Below are positions 32,666-43,639 of a stretch of DNA of 64,000 bases, piece after piece. The position numbers and the translations under genes are program-made. Under the pieces are notes generated by a model. The model was given only the letters and a program-made list of their open reading frames with translations. It made no database searches and was not told the DNA's origin. The stretch covers positions 53,308,897 to 53,372,896 of the forward strand of contig CM028330.1 of NCBI GenBank assembly GCA_016647705.1, in the 5' to 3' direction. This stretch comes from Eucommia ulmoides (taxonomy: Eukaryota > Streptophyta > Magnoliopsida > Garryales > Eucommiaceae). Each line of letters starts with the position of its first letter. Positions within the stretch are counted from its first letter, which is position 1.

Positions 32666-33696
32666 AAGAAGAAAGTACAGATGCTCACGAGAAGGTTAGT
32701 TGCCCTGAACCGGTTCATCTCACGAGCATCGAAGAAGTGTTTGCCTTTCTTTAAAGTGTTAAGGGGTAACAATAGCTTCCAGTGGACAGAGAAGTGTGAG
32801 ACAGCATTCTAGGAACTCAAAAAGTATCTCTTATTTGCTTCATTGCTCAGCACCCCGAAGGCAGGTGAAAATCTATACTTGTACATTTCTGCTTCTTCAA
32901 CGACGGTTAGTGCAGCTTTGGTGAAAGAAGACGCTGATGCTCAGCACCCGATCTATTACTCGAGCAGAGTCCTCACGGATGCTGAGTCGAGGTACACCAA
33001 GTTCAAAAAACTCGCGTATGCTTTGCTGGTGGCCTCGAGAAAGCTGAAGTAATACTTCCAATCGCACACCATTATCATCCTAACCGACCAACCGTTAAGG
33101 AAGATTTTGCACTCACCTGACATCTCGAGGCGGCAAATAAAATATAGCCTTGAGCTCGGCCAGTTCCACATTGAGTACAAGCCAAGGACAACCATCAAAG
33201 GCCAAGTCCTAGCCGACTTCATTGCCAAGCTCACCTTCCCCAAGGATACAGAGACCATTGTTGATGACTTGGGCACAAAGCCCATAGAAGAAGAGGGAAC
33301 GTTAACAAACCCAGCTCAGGCATCCGTTTCGGTCACTTGGAAACTCTTCACCGATAGGTCTTCCAATGTGAATGGATGTGGGGCGGGAATAGTCCTCGTG
33401 GCCCCAAACAAAAAAGAGATATAGTACGCCCTTAGGCTGGGGTTCAGGCGACCAACAACGAGGCTAAGTACGAAGCACTCCTTGTCGGCCCTCGCTTGGC
33501 CCGTGATTTTCATGTAAGGACGTTGGTCGTGTTCTGTGACTTCCAGCTCATTGTCAATCAAGTCAACGGTGAGTATGCAGCCAAGGACCGAAGCATGACT
33601 ACATACTTAGAAGGGGTCAAGATGTTGATGGATGGTTTTGAGAAAGTCCAAGTGACCCAAATATCCTGGAAAGAAAGCAGGCATACTAATGCCTTA
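32666..33696 (+). pseudogene. Tat-type pol: RT end, RNase H tether and second RNase H
   Basis: The frame opens in the RT connection (QMLTRRLVALNRFISRASKK, CLPFFKVLRG), then the ancestral RNase H-like tether (LSTPKAGENLYLYISASSTT, HPIYYSSRVLTDAESRYTK) and, after VLADFIAKL, a second RNase H (WKLFTDRSSNVNGCGAGIVL, then VFCDFQLIVNQVNGEYAAKD). The dual RNase H arrangement is the hallmark of the Tat lineage. There are stops at AF*ELKK, RKLK*YF and KKEI*YA and a frameshift near 33440. The RT active-site half, gag and protease are missing upstream. The RNase H is split at 33696 by a hAT element. Confidence 0.85.
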
Positions 33697-34449
33697 TAGG
33701 GGGAAAAATCGGTCGGATCAGTCGGAGATAGAGTGGTTTTGGTGGCCGACCCGAACGATTTTCAGGGATGGAAAACCGACCGTCCCCGAGCCGAAAAAAT
33801 TAGTCATCCGAGCGGGTTCGGGTGCTTTAGTGGCGGGCGGCTTCGGGCGATCTTCGGGCGGGAGAAAACAAAGGTTTTGGCCCAGAGAAGGAGAAGCAAA
33901 GGGAGAGAACAAATATGAACAATTAAACAATAAATATACATATCTAACAATGACAAATACATATCAAACAATTCTAACCTTAGAGAGCGATTCGGCGAAG
34001 GAAGGCGGCGATTCGACGAAGGACATAAGACAGCGAAGGACAGCAACACACATCTTCGCCAGAGGAAAGTAGCACACATCTTCGCTGGAGGAAGAACTTC
34101 ACCGGAGAAAGAGATGAGTGAGATTCACTTGAGAGAGAAATGAGCATTTGAGAAGGTGGTTTGAGAGAGAGAAATGAGCGGTGGCATAATTGAGCATTAG
34201 GGTTCTCTTTTTTTATATATATAGAGGGTGGTTTCGTAATATGTTAAATTTAAGGGGTGGGAGTATAATTATCGGTCGAGTTCGAGTAGTTCGGGTATGG
34301 GGAATGGATATCCGACTGAAGGAAAGTGAGAGAGCGGGCGGGGCAGGTCGAGTGAAAAATAAAAAAAAATATAATATCCGACTGAAACCGACGCGGGTCG
34401 GGCCGGCAGGCCAAGCGGGTCAGGGTTCCGGGTATTTCTTTTACCCCTA
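33697..34449. mobile_element. Non-autonomous hAT element
   Basis: 753 bp with terminal repeats TAGGGGGAAAA...TTTTACCCCTA and flanks ATGCCTTA (33689-33696) and ATGCCTTG (34450-34457), an 8-bp TSD with one mismatch. Excising it rejoins the pol frame (RHTNAL to ALANLAS). The TAGGGG ends, 8-bp TSD and CGGGTCGGG/GGGTTCCGGGT inner ends are typical of plant hAT MITE-like elements. No transposase. Confidence 0.8.
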
Positions 34450-35866
34450 ATGCCTTGGCCAACCTCGCTTCGGCGGTGAAATGGACCTTCAAAAAAAGTG
34501 TGCCCGTGGAGTACCTAGATTCTCCAAGCACCACAATATCCGACCAGGTGGCATCAATCTGCAAGCTCAACGACCAACCCACCTAGATGTATTCGATACA
34601 ACGTTACCTAGAGGACAGGACACTACCAGAGGACCGTACTAAGGCCAGAATGATGTGTTATCGGTCTGCAAGATATTGCATCATAGATGGAGTGCTATAC
34701 CGATGCTCCTTCTCGAGCCCTTATTCCAGATGCCTTCGGCCAGAAGAAACTGACTATGTTATGAGAGAAGTTCATAAGGGTATCTGTGGCAATTACTCGG
34801 GGGGGGGGGGGGGGCGCAAATCCCTAGCTAGTAAGCTACTCCGACAAGGGTATTTCTGGCCAAAGATGCTCTAGGATGTAGTAGAATTTGTGAAAAAATG
34901 TGATAAGTGTCAAAAATTCGCCCCCCCCCCCCCCCCCCACCCTCATGTCCCTCCCACAAACATGGTCCCGATGACAAGCTCGTGGCCATTTACTTAGTAA
35001 GGGATTGACTTGCTCGGCCCTTTCCCTCAGGGCACCGACCAAAGAAAATTCTTGGTGGTCTCCATCGATTATTTTACCAAATGGGTCGAGGCGGAGCCTC
35101 TAGCACGCATCACGAAGGAAAAGATTTGGGACATCGTATGGAAATCCATGATATGCCGGTTCGGTATTACAAGAGCCATCGTGTCGGACGACGGCACCCA
35201 ATTCGACAACAATTTGTTCGCAGACTTCTGCTTAGGACTTGGTATTCGAACTTATTTTGCCTCTCAGGTCATTCCCAAGCCAATGGCCAGGTTGAAGTTA
35301 CCAATCGAACCATCTTGCACAGACTGAAGACCAAACTTGATAAAGCAAAGGGATGGTGGGTGGAAGATGTGTACCTTGTCCTATGGGCATATTACACTAC
35401 TTCACAAACCCCAATTAGAGAAACACCTTTCGCGATGACGTTCGGATTAGAAGCCGTAATTCCAACAAAGATCGGAATGCTAACCCTTAGGACGGCACGA
35501 AGGCATCTTGACTAAGAACAAAATGACGTCATGCTGGCTCTAAACTTGGACTTGCTAAAAGGGCGACGAGAATGTACCTAAATCCGACAAGCGACATATC
35601 AACAATGCGTAGCTCATTACTACGACAGAAGGGTACGTCCCTGACGTTTTGAAGTGGGTGACCTCGTTCTCAAAAAGGTCACCTTGGCAACCAAAGAACC
35701 AAACTCTGGCAAACTAGCCTCGATTTGGGAAGTACCTTATTGCGTAACAAGGATTGCAAAGTCGGGCACATATGAGCTTGAGACCGAAGAAGGGGTCCCA
35801 CTGCGACACCCTTGGAATTCTGACCACCTTAAACAATACTTCTATAGAGAAGAGGTTATTTTGTAA
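34450..35866 (+). pseudogene. Tat-type pol: end of RNase H and integrase
   Basis: It resumes with LANLASAVKWTFKKSVPVEY, then the integrase zinc-binding region (EVHKGICGNYSGG, where the usual second His is Tyr; KKCDKCQKFA), core (IDYFTKWVEAEP, IVSDDGTQFDNN, and after a frameshift near 35270 GQVEVTNRTI with the Glu kept) and C-terminal domain (FEVGDLVLKKVTL, YCVTRIAKSGTYELET, ending REEVIL at 35866). A G16 run (34799-34814) and a C18 run (34921-34938) lie inside the coding region and disturb it. Stops occur at QPT*MYS, PKML*DV, HLD*EQN and others. It is the right-hand member of the inverted Tat pair. Confidence 0.85.
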
Positions 35867-37262
35867 ACATTTCATTTTGCTACTAAGTGTAACGAATTTT
35901 TATATCAGTAAAATGGTTGTTCAAGAACAACAATCTTCTAGCCTGTACATAAATCAACCGAAGCGACACTCCAGCGCTAACCGTCAAGAGTTATAACCAC
36001 TCTTACATAGTTTGATAGTCCTTACCCAGGGATAAACCAAGGTCATCCACCAAGGGCGGGGCATCAATTGAGTCTGAGGGTCTGCGACTCAGTACCTATC
36101 CCCTTACAGTCGACCACAGGTCAGGCGACTTAAAAGGGAAGACGCTACCGCATGGGCTAAATTGGGATAACCTGAAAAGGCTCAGTGATGAGCCCGAATA
36201 CGGAGAACCCACCGATGACCGACTACAAGCCCCACAGCTTGCATGGCGCCCTGCGGACCGCGAGTACCAAGGACTGTTTTTAAAAAAAACCACGTTTCTA
36301 GCCAGCAGCACGAGCAGTGACACTACTCCTATTCCGGGCTGGGGGGGGCAGGGTGGATACAGCCTTGGCAGCTAGAACAATCAATCGTTTTACAAGTATG
36401 GAAGTTTGGCCGAGCTCCGCTCTCCGAGCACTCTCAACTCGGATTAATCAAATTTGGAAGGTTCCAAAATCAAGTTGAGCCAAACATTCCAAACATCATT
36501 TTGCAAGTATGGAAGTTTGGCCGAGCTCCGCTCTCATAACACTCTTAGCTCGAATTAGTCAACTTTGGAAGGTTCCAAAATCAAATTGAGCCAAACATTC
36601 CAAACATCATTTTACAAGTATAGAAGTTTAGCCGAGCTTTGCTCTCCAAGCACTCTCAGCTCGGATCAGTCAATTTGGAAGGTTCCAAAACCAAATTAAG
36701 CTAAACATTTTCCAAGTATGAAGAAAAATCCGAGCTCTGCTCTTTGAGCACCCTAAGCTCAGATTCATCTATTTTAGGGAATCCACCAACAGTTGCCGAG
36801 CTCCGCTCTCCGAGCGCCCTCAGCTTGGGCAAATCAAATTTGAAGGACCCTAGAATATCTTCCGAGCTAAGCTCTCTGAGCACTCTCAGTACGGAATTTC
36901 AAATTTTAGAAGATTAAAAGTCGTTTAACGCTCAAGTGTTGGAAATTGGCCGGCCACAAATCCCCGAGCGCATCTAGTTGGGGCTAGTTGAAATGACGAC
37001 CTATCTACTCTATCATGATAGAAAGGAGAAAAGAGAAGGAGAATCTAACACAAGTAGTTGTCCAAAAAACTGATCTGTGTTTGTATTATGTTAAAAAATA
37101 AGGCTTACATCGGAGGGGTTCGTGGCCATTTACACAGGGTCAGTGCCAGATTACATAATATATATATAAAATTCAAAAAAAAAATTCAAAAAAAGTTAAG
37201 TCTGGATAAATAGCCAAGCTGAGGACCTGGCTACCATGCCCATGACCGTCCAAGAGAACCGA
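35867..37262. other. Non-coding spacer between pol and antisense ORF, right Tat element
   Basis: It contains, in reverse complement, the block shared with 29990-30300 and 2490-2720 (here 35990-36290), then a tandem repeat array and an AT-rich end. No coding sequence seen. Confidence 0.65.
36390..36810. repeat. 111-bp tandem repeat (GCCGAGCTCCGCTCTC)
   Basis: Units starting CAAGTATGGAAGTTTGGCCG lie at about 36392, 36503 and 36614 (111 bp apart), followed by degenerate units near 36712 and 36790. GAGCTC-rich text of the same kind is present in the left element at 29300-29480. Confidence 0.7.
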
Positions 37263-37264
37263 TA

Positions 37265-38575
37265 GGCCTACTCCTCCTCGGAGACACCCACAACATCCAC
37301 AACACCAGCATAAGTGTCCTCGTCGCCATCTTTGCCCTCGCCCTCGGCCTCTTTTTCGCCGCCTTCGTCTCCTCTAGCCTCTTGGCCTTCTCCTAGGCTA
37401 GCCTCCTCAGTTGCATGCTCCTCTACAGTTGGCTGCCCATAATTGGGGAACTCCATCCCGACCTGCGTGCAGTCTACCTCGGGAAAGTGGCGTCGGATGA
37501 AGCGTATCGTGGCCCGGTAGTCGTCGTCCATGTACTCAGCAGCAAGGTCATACTTTAGATCCTCGAATTCTTGGCTGGCCTTGTACTTTTCGGTGGCCTC
37601 ATTCTCGGCCTTGCGGATAGCTTTCGCCCTCAGGAGCTCCTCCTTCTTCAGCTTCTTCCTCAGGTCTTCCACCTCGGCATTTTTCTCCTGGAGCTGGGAT
37701 TTGAGGTCTTCTTTTTCCTTTTCCAAATTGTCCCGCTCCGTGGTGACGAGTTGATGCCTGGCCTGAAGAGAACTGTGTGCCTGCATAGCGAGCTGGAGAT
37801 TGTCATTTAGTCAGTTCGCCTTCTCAATAGCTGTATTTTTCTCGGTTCGGAGTTGAGACTCCCCCATGGCGTTCTCAGCCAATCTATCAAAAACAGCGGA
37901 CAGACGGAGCATGCTCTGCACGAGAACAGTCAAATGAGTACACTTGGAAAAAATTTGGAATTAAAATTCGAAATGCATTGGAGAGCTGGGTCCTTACCGA
38001 TAACTGGTCGCAGACGATATGACGCATAAGGTTCTCCGTGTCCTGATCGGCCATGAGCTTTTTGTCGTCGGGAGGGGTGATGCGTCGGAGGTAACCAGGC
38101 ATCACCTCGGGAGACTTTAGCAGGGGATGACCAACTGGGAGCCCCGTGTTCAGAATACTGAAGAACGCGGCGTCGACGGGCAGCTCTGAGGGGACCCTGA
38201 TCGTCAGCTTGGTCCTTTTCGAGGACTTGTGCTTTTTGTGCTTGCTTTCGTGGACCTTCCTTTTCCCCTTCCCGGATGGGTCGGAGAGGGAAATATCATC
38301 GCTCCTAGAGGGGGTGGACTGATGAGACGCTGACCTCAACCTCGAAGGATCCCTGATTACCACTCTTGGGAGTGTTGGAGGACGGCTCCGAGCCGGCGTC
38401 AAAGGCCGTTGTTGCTTCTGTTGTCGTTGTTGTGGCGGTGGTGAAGGAGTTTGTGTTTTTGTTGTGCTAGCCTGGGACTTTCCAACCTGGTCACCGCCGC
38501 CGGCCTGAGCCGCCTCGGCGACCTCCTTGGCCTCGCGTTCCCTCAGCCATTGAACCGCCATCGCCTTGTCCATAA
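37265..38575 (-). pseudogene. Tat-element antisense ORF, 3' exons, copy 2
   Basis: The exon from 38575 (after acceptor AATATTGTAG) starts VMDKAMAVQWLREREAKEVA, followed by a Gln/Pro/Ser-rich linker, a basic stretch (KGKRKVHESKHKKHKSSKR) and DAAFFSILNTGLPVGHPLL. An 82-bp phase-0 intron (37997-37916; GTAAGG...GTGCAG) leads to SMLRLSAVFDRLAENAMGES, a TGA stop after AIEKAN, then a coiled coil (TERDNLEKEKEDLKSQLQEK) and the FPEVDCTQVGMEF motif with an acidic Gly/Glu tail ending at 37268. The basic stretch could act as a nuclear localisation signal. It is better preserved than copy 1, with only the one stop in this part. Confidence 0.75.
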
Positions 38576-38619
38576 CTACAATATTCAACAAAGTATTAAG
38601 AAATTCATTTGACTAGATC

Positions 38620-40236
38620 TGTAATACCCCAAAAATTTATATGTAAAAAAAAATAATATTTTATTTAAATTTAATATTTTGAGGACGGTTTTGTAAATTT
38701 ATGGTGTACATATATACTTTATAATCTTTGGAGTTAGATGTTAAATTTATATTTTTGAAAATATTATAAAAATTTAATATTTTTTGGACTGTTTTGCGAA
38801 TGTATAGTATAAATAATATTTGATAACTTTTGGGAGTTAAATATTTATTTTAAATTGAATTTAGAAGTTTAGGAACCAATGTATTATTTAAAATATATTT
38901 TTAAGAGTTTTGGGATATAATTAATATTTTTTTTATTTGAGAGGTATTGTGTAAATCATGAAAATATGACGTATTCATACACAAATAAGTGTATGGTGAA
39001 ATCAATAATAATAATAATAATAATTCATTACCTGTTAAGAAACTGATAAGTATGTATGTGTGTGTATATATATATATAGATAGATACTAAAACACATGTT
39101 ATTATATGCCAAAAGCATATATGTTAAGCAACAAGCGACAATATCAAAAATTTAGAAGTGAAGTTTTGAATGTTTATGAGCGAAAATATAATATTACGAT
39201 TTGGAATGTTTCGGTTCGGATTTCGCCTTCGAATTTCAGGTAAAATTTTTAACTCTTTTAATATATGTATTTAATTTTTCGCCTTCGAATTTCAGGTAAA
39301 TTTTTTAACTCTTTTAATATATGTATTTAATTTTTCTATTTTGTGATTTATGTTGTTATTGTTGTGGAATGTTAACTGATAAATTTTATGAAATAATTGT
39401 AATTATATGAAAATTATATAGAAAACATGTTTATGTGTTTTCGTGTTAATTAAATACACGTATTAGAGGGGTTGAAGTTCTACTGAGTGTTAGCTCACAA
39501 CTCCACAGTTTTTATTGCAGGGCCGGTGAGAACGAGACGGCGACAGAAATTCTAGTAGAATTTCTATTTAAAATTGTAATTGTTGTATTTATTATTCACC
39601 GGTGTAGAAATTGAATCGATCAATTCGATATTTGTGATTTGTCGCCATTGAATCGCAAATACAAAAACTACTGATGAAATATTAGTAGAAATTAGAAACG
39701 ATACAGATTCTTTTAAACGAAAATAGTGGAAGATCTGTTGTTTTTATTTTATTTTTACTTTTTATTTTTTATCTTTTTCCCGGTTGAATCACTTTGGAAT
39801 CAAGTTCTCAAATTAAGGGAATCAACCGTGAGTTTCATGGGAGTTAATTTAGACCATTAAATTTGATGAAAATTGGGAAAACAATGTTGAGTTAAAAATC
39901 AATTAATATACAGAGAAGCAAACATCAAAATATTGTCATTATGATAACAATATTTAGATAATAACCAAAATATTGGTCGTTTGAATTTTGACGCTTTGTA
40001 CCCTTGATGTTTGATAATGTTTTACTTTGGTCCATTTGGTTCCAATTTGAACACCCCAACATCTTAGTACTAAGCGGAGAAGTCGCGTGATGGCCCTTAG
40101 AAATCGGGTCATTACAGAATGGTAACGGAGCGGAATTAGTAGTAATACTAATTTATTTATAAAATGGTGAAATATTTGGGGTAAAATTCTCCATAGGAGA
40201 AACCGAGTTGTGGCTCTGGGAAAACGGGTCGTTACA
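38620..40236 (+). mobile_element. Solo LTR of the chromovirus-like family
   Basis: 1617 bp, TGTAATACCCC...GGGTCGTTACA. The middle (39470-39600: GAGGGGTTGAAGTTCTACTG, GGGCCGGTGAGAACGAGACG) matches the minus strand of the LTRs at 24026 and 27574. The flanks AGATC and AGGCC share three of five bases, a doubtful TSD. No PBS follows. A 59-bp segment is duplicated in tandem at 39222-39340, and a second LTR-end-like motif (GGGTCATTACAG) occurs near 40117. It lies in an intron position of antisense ORF copy 2. Confidence 0.75.
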
Positions 40237-40239
40237 AGG

Positions 40240-41060
40240 CCGACAGCATCCAGTTCTACATAAGATGGCCTGCACGATTGAGCCAAACCAAAAAAGAAAT
40301 TTACAAGTGCGCGAAATTAGTAGGGCTGAGATGACTTACTGTTTTCTGAGTCTTCTTGGATTTCAAGAACAGGTGGAAGGCCTGGTGGTTGGTACCAGAA
40401 AATATCGAACAAATGTGAATCGATCACATTTTCACCTCCTTGAAAACCGTTTTCAAAACCCTATCCCTCTGCTCAAGAATCTTATTGCTCGATACGGGTC
40501 TCTACTTCTTCTTCTTCTCTTTCTCTACACGAAAGACAAAAAGAGAATTAATCCAAGTATTGGAGGAAATTCGAGAACCCAAATTCCCCCCTGTGGGGCC
40601 ATAGCCTTACCAACTTTTCCCTATTCCATCTGAACGTGATACTTCCCTTCGTCTTCTGAGTCAGACTGCCAACCACTCTCTCCGAGATAGAAAAACTGGG
40701 GCTTCCAGTTTTGAATGAAAGAGTCCAAGTCAACCTGGACGTAATATAACACCACCCAGCGCCTTGGGAAACAAGTTTGGGGTAGAAAATAGCCTTGAAG
40801 AGCTTTATGTTCAGCTCGATTCCCTCGGCCCAAAAAATTATGAATGCCGCCACAATGGCCCTCATGTCGTTTGGAGCGATTTGTGATGGACACAATCCGT
40901 ACTCCGCACAGACAACTCAAATCCACCAATGGATGGGGAACCGAAGACCTGCCTCCAGATGATATTTGTAGATTGTCAAATAACCCGGCGACGGCATGCA
41001 CTCCCGATCATCGAGCCCTGGGACGATTGTCTTAACCGAGTCTGGAGCAACTTATTTTTT
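40240..41060 (-). pseudogene. Tat-element antisense ORF, 5' exons, copy 2
   Basis: On the minus strand: YLTIYKYHLEAGLRFPIH, a stop, then CPSQIAPNDMRAIVAAF, EGIELNIKLFKAIFYP, GWCYITSR and, one frame over, FIQNWKPQFFYLGESG. These align in order with copy 1 at 6370-6690 and give the same 'putative gypsy type transposon' domain. A possible donor GTAAGTCATC occurs near 40340 (minus) and an acceptor-like CAATCGTGCAG near 40273. The start of the gene and any 3' LTR of the host element are missing beyond about 41060. Confidence 0.7.
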
Positions 41061-42279
41061 AGTCCTTGGTTACCATCAGTAGCGGACACAAAAAAATTGG
41101 GGGGGTGTTAAAAAACATCAGAGAGTTTATTAGATATTTTTATAATTCAATGGGAGCTTATTAACATTTTAAGGGATTTTAATTGGTTTTTTTTTAAAAG
41201 TACAGAAGTAATAGTGAAATTTTTTAAAGGGGGGGGCTAGAGTCCCCATTGGGTCTTAATAGCTCTCCATTGGTTAACATTAACTATAATATCAAATACA
41301 AATTCCGTATCTAGTTAACATTAACTCAATAGATTCAATATAATTAATGTTAACTGGATAACTTAAAAAACAAAGAGAACATAATTGAGAATGAAAAATT
41401 ATAACGGACTAGTTTCAAGGACAACCGGCTCAGAAGAATTATTATTGTTACCCAAAACAATGATACAACTTATAATGAAAAGAAAAATACACTACTAAAG
41501 TTTATATAATAATTGAGCTCGTTTTTTTAATCTTTGCCATGTGTCCCTTACCACTAGACACTTGCGTGAAACTGCGAAGGCCTACCATCCTCGAACTAAC
41601 TACTACCTTGAGCATGATGGCACTTGAGCAGACATACTCCAAACATCGCCCTAACGAGGAAAAGCAGGCCGAAGGCCTTTAGCAACTCACCCCGAGACAC
41701 TCCAATCATCGTCATCCCCGCTCAAGGTAGTTGTAGCAGTCTCCTCTTGTTTAAGAACAAATCATCGTTGTTTTTAAAATAACAACTCATTACTCCATAT
41801 CCCACCAAATCCACAACATTAATGGGAATAAGTCGGGATTCAAGGAAGACTTGACAAACAAGTCTTCCTCTCCTATAACTAGAGGAGGGGGGCTTAGCCT
41901 GATATGTACAATTTTTACTAACCAACTCTCTGTCAAATTTTTATGAGAAAACACTATTGATTGTCACACCGAATATGCAATGTCAGCAGGTCGACGATGC
42001 ATTGTTTTGCATGAACCAAAGTTAGGAAGATCAATCCAATCCTAATCTCAAACTTCCATTTGTGACAAACTACATTTTGGCTTCATCATTAATAATATTT
42101 TGAAGTTATAAATTTGACTTAAAAATCCTAAACCCTATATCTAACCCTAAACCAAAAAAAAACCTAATAATTTTATTTTTTTTTAAGTTAGAAATTTGAA
42201 ATTAATTTTTGGGGGTTAATTAGGGATTGGTGTCTTTATACACATATATACATTAGTAATTAACGATGCACAAGTGAAA
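41061..42279. other. Intergenic; G-run-bearing repeat remnant
   Basis: 41075-41270 has two G runs in ATTGGGGGGGTG and AGGGGGGGGCTAGAGTCCCC contexts, probably a transposon end that I cannot classify. No gene is seen in the rest. A 67-codon minus-strand reading frame at 41722-41925 could be a downstream exon of the next gene but has no recognisable domain. Confidence 0.4.
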
Positions 42280-43083
42280 TTACATAAAAATTACACAGTA
42301 CCTTCCATCTTCAATGATCTTGAAGGGGGAGATGCAAGCAGACTTCGCACCAGGCGATGTACGGCCATGGATTTGAGGAGCTAACACGTTGGTACGTTGA
42401 ACGCTGTTTTCATCTTCAGATTTCTCAACGGCAACCTCCCTCTCGAGATTTTCCCCACTAATCGCCTCATATGAAATTGGTTTTTCCGATCTCATCTTCT
42501 CCACGCAGATCTTGAGTTCTTCCTCCAATCGGCGTACACGATCCTCAAGAACAGCGTATTTCTTCGTCCAGCTCTCGATTTTGGCCTCAGAATCGTGATT
42601 CTTACGCTTCAGATCTGCGTTCTCAGTCGTCAACCGCGCGATTTCGGCTCTCAATTCGATATTCTCGCGATTGAATTCGGCATTCTCACTTTCTAGAGAG
42701 ATAATCTTGTCTCTGTTCTCGTTTTCCACCTTCATCAACTGTTTATCGAACTTCGCCTTCGCCATTTTCGCTCTGTCGACCTCCACCTCGAGCTTGTTCA
42801 GTTTATATTCCAATTCCAGCTTCTCCATCTCCGCTTCCCCGTGCTTTCTCTCCATTGAACAGTATTTGCTCTTCCATTTATCCACTTCGATCTTCAGAGA
42901 CTTTTTCAAGCTTTCCTCGCGTTTAATCAAACTCTGCTCCACCGCATCGAACTTCACCTCCCTGAACGCCGATCGGAGCGACGAAATGAGACCGGGAATC
43001 GACATGGCTGTCGAGTCCATTGAACCGCAATTCATTACTGGTTTAACGTCCTCATGCAAACCAGATATCGCCTCCCAATTCAT
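42280..43083 (-). CDS. Plant coiled-coil protein, unknown function
   Basis: The ATG at 43083 opens 267 codons (MNWEAISGLHEDVKPVMNCG...). Residues 20-35 hold SIPGLISSLRSAFREVKFDA. From about residue 45 to 205 the protein is a continuous charged coiled coil (LELEYKLNKLEVEVDRAKMA, IELRAEIARLTTENADLKRK). The end PFKIIEDGR is followed by GTACTG, a possible splice donor at about 42303; in that case the last six residues to 42280 would be intron read-through and further exons would lie at lower coordinates. A CT-rich leader (43190-43250 on the minus strand) and in-frame, stop-free coding support a real gene. I do not recognise the family; vesicle-tethering or cytoskeletal annotations often given to such proteins rest on coiled coil alone. 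Confidence 0.65.
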   Translation of the reverse strand: MNWEAISGLHEDVKPVMNCGSMDSTAMSIPGLISSLRSAFREVKFDAVEQSLIKREESLKKSLKIEVDKWKSKYCSMERKHGEAEMEKLELEYKLNKLEVEVDRAKMAKAKFDKQLMKVENENRDKIISLESENAEFNRENIELRAEIARLTTENADLKRKNHDSEAKIESWTKKYAVLEDRVRRLEEELKICVEKMRSEKPISYEAISGENLEREVAVEKSEDENSVQRTNVLAPQIHGRTSPGAKSACISPFKIIEDGRYCVIFM

Positions 43084-43255
43084 CAAGCTATTTTAGACTG
43101 AAAAATGTGAAATGAATCGGCTTAACTCGAGGAATCAACACGATCCCCTAGCTCGATCACCGGCCGAAAAAGTTTCGCCGTAAAATGAGAAGAATCTCAC
43201 AGTGACAGTAGAGAGAGAGAGAGTCAAGAAGAGGAACTGAAGAGGCGGAGTGAGT

Positions 43256-43556
43256 GCATCTCCAACCCAAATGATTTAGGTATTAGTATTTTAATTTGAA
43301 TTTTTGGTAAATAATAATTTATTCAGTGAATTATAATAGATAATATTGATAGTATATAGAAAACAAGATAGCTACACCATCTTGTTCATAGAAGGGCTGA
43401 CCTATCCACCTTAAATAAAAATGACTCTTGACATGGCTATGGATAAAATAACTAGACTGATAACTCTTGGGTTGGAGGTCAAATTTTAGGTTGATTGGAC
43501 AAAATGGTAGTTATATTATTTGGTTCATAGGATGGCTAGTGGGTTTAGAGTTGCTC
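43256..43556. mobile_element. MITE upstream of the coiled-coil gene
   Basis: Ends GCATCTCCAACCCA and TGGGTTTAGAGTTGC are imperfect inverted repeats; TGAGT flanks both sides (43251-43255 and 43557-43561 with a small offset). It is AT-rich and non-coding. A second partial copy is at the left edge of the window. It lies about 170 bp upstream of the ATG at 43083, so within the likely promoter. Confidence 0.6.
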
Positions 43557-43639
43557 TGAGTACTGATTATCTTATTATGATGTTTTAAGTGAAAATTATG
43601 TTTTTGGTCCCTAAAGTGTGTGTATTTATATGTGTTAAC

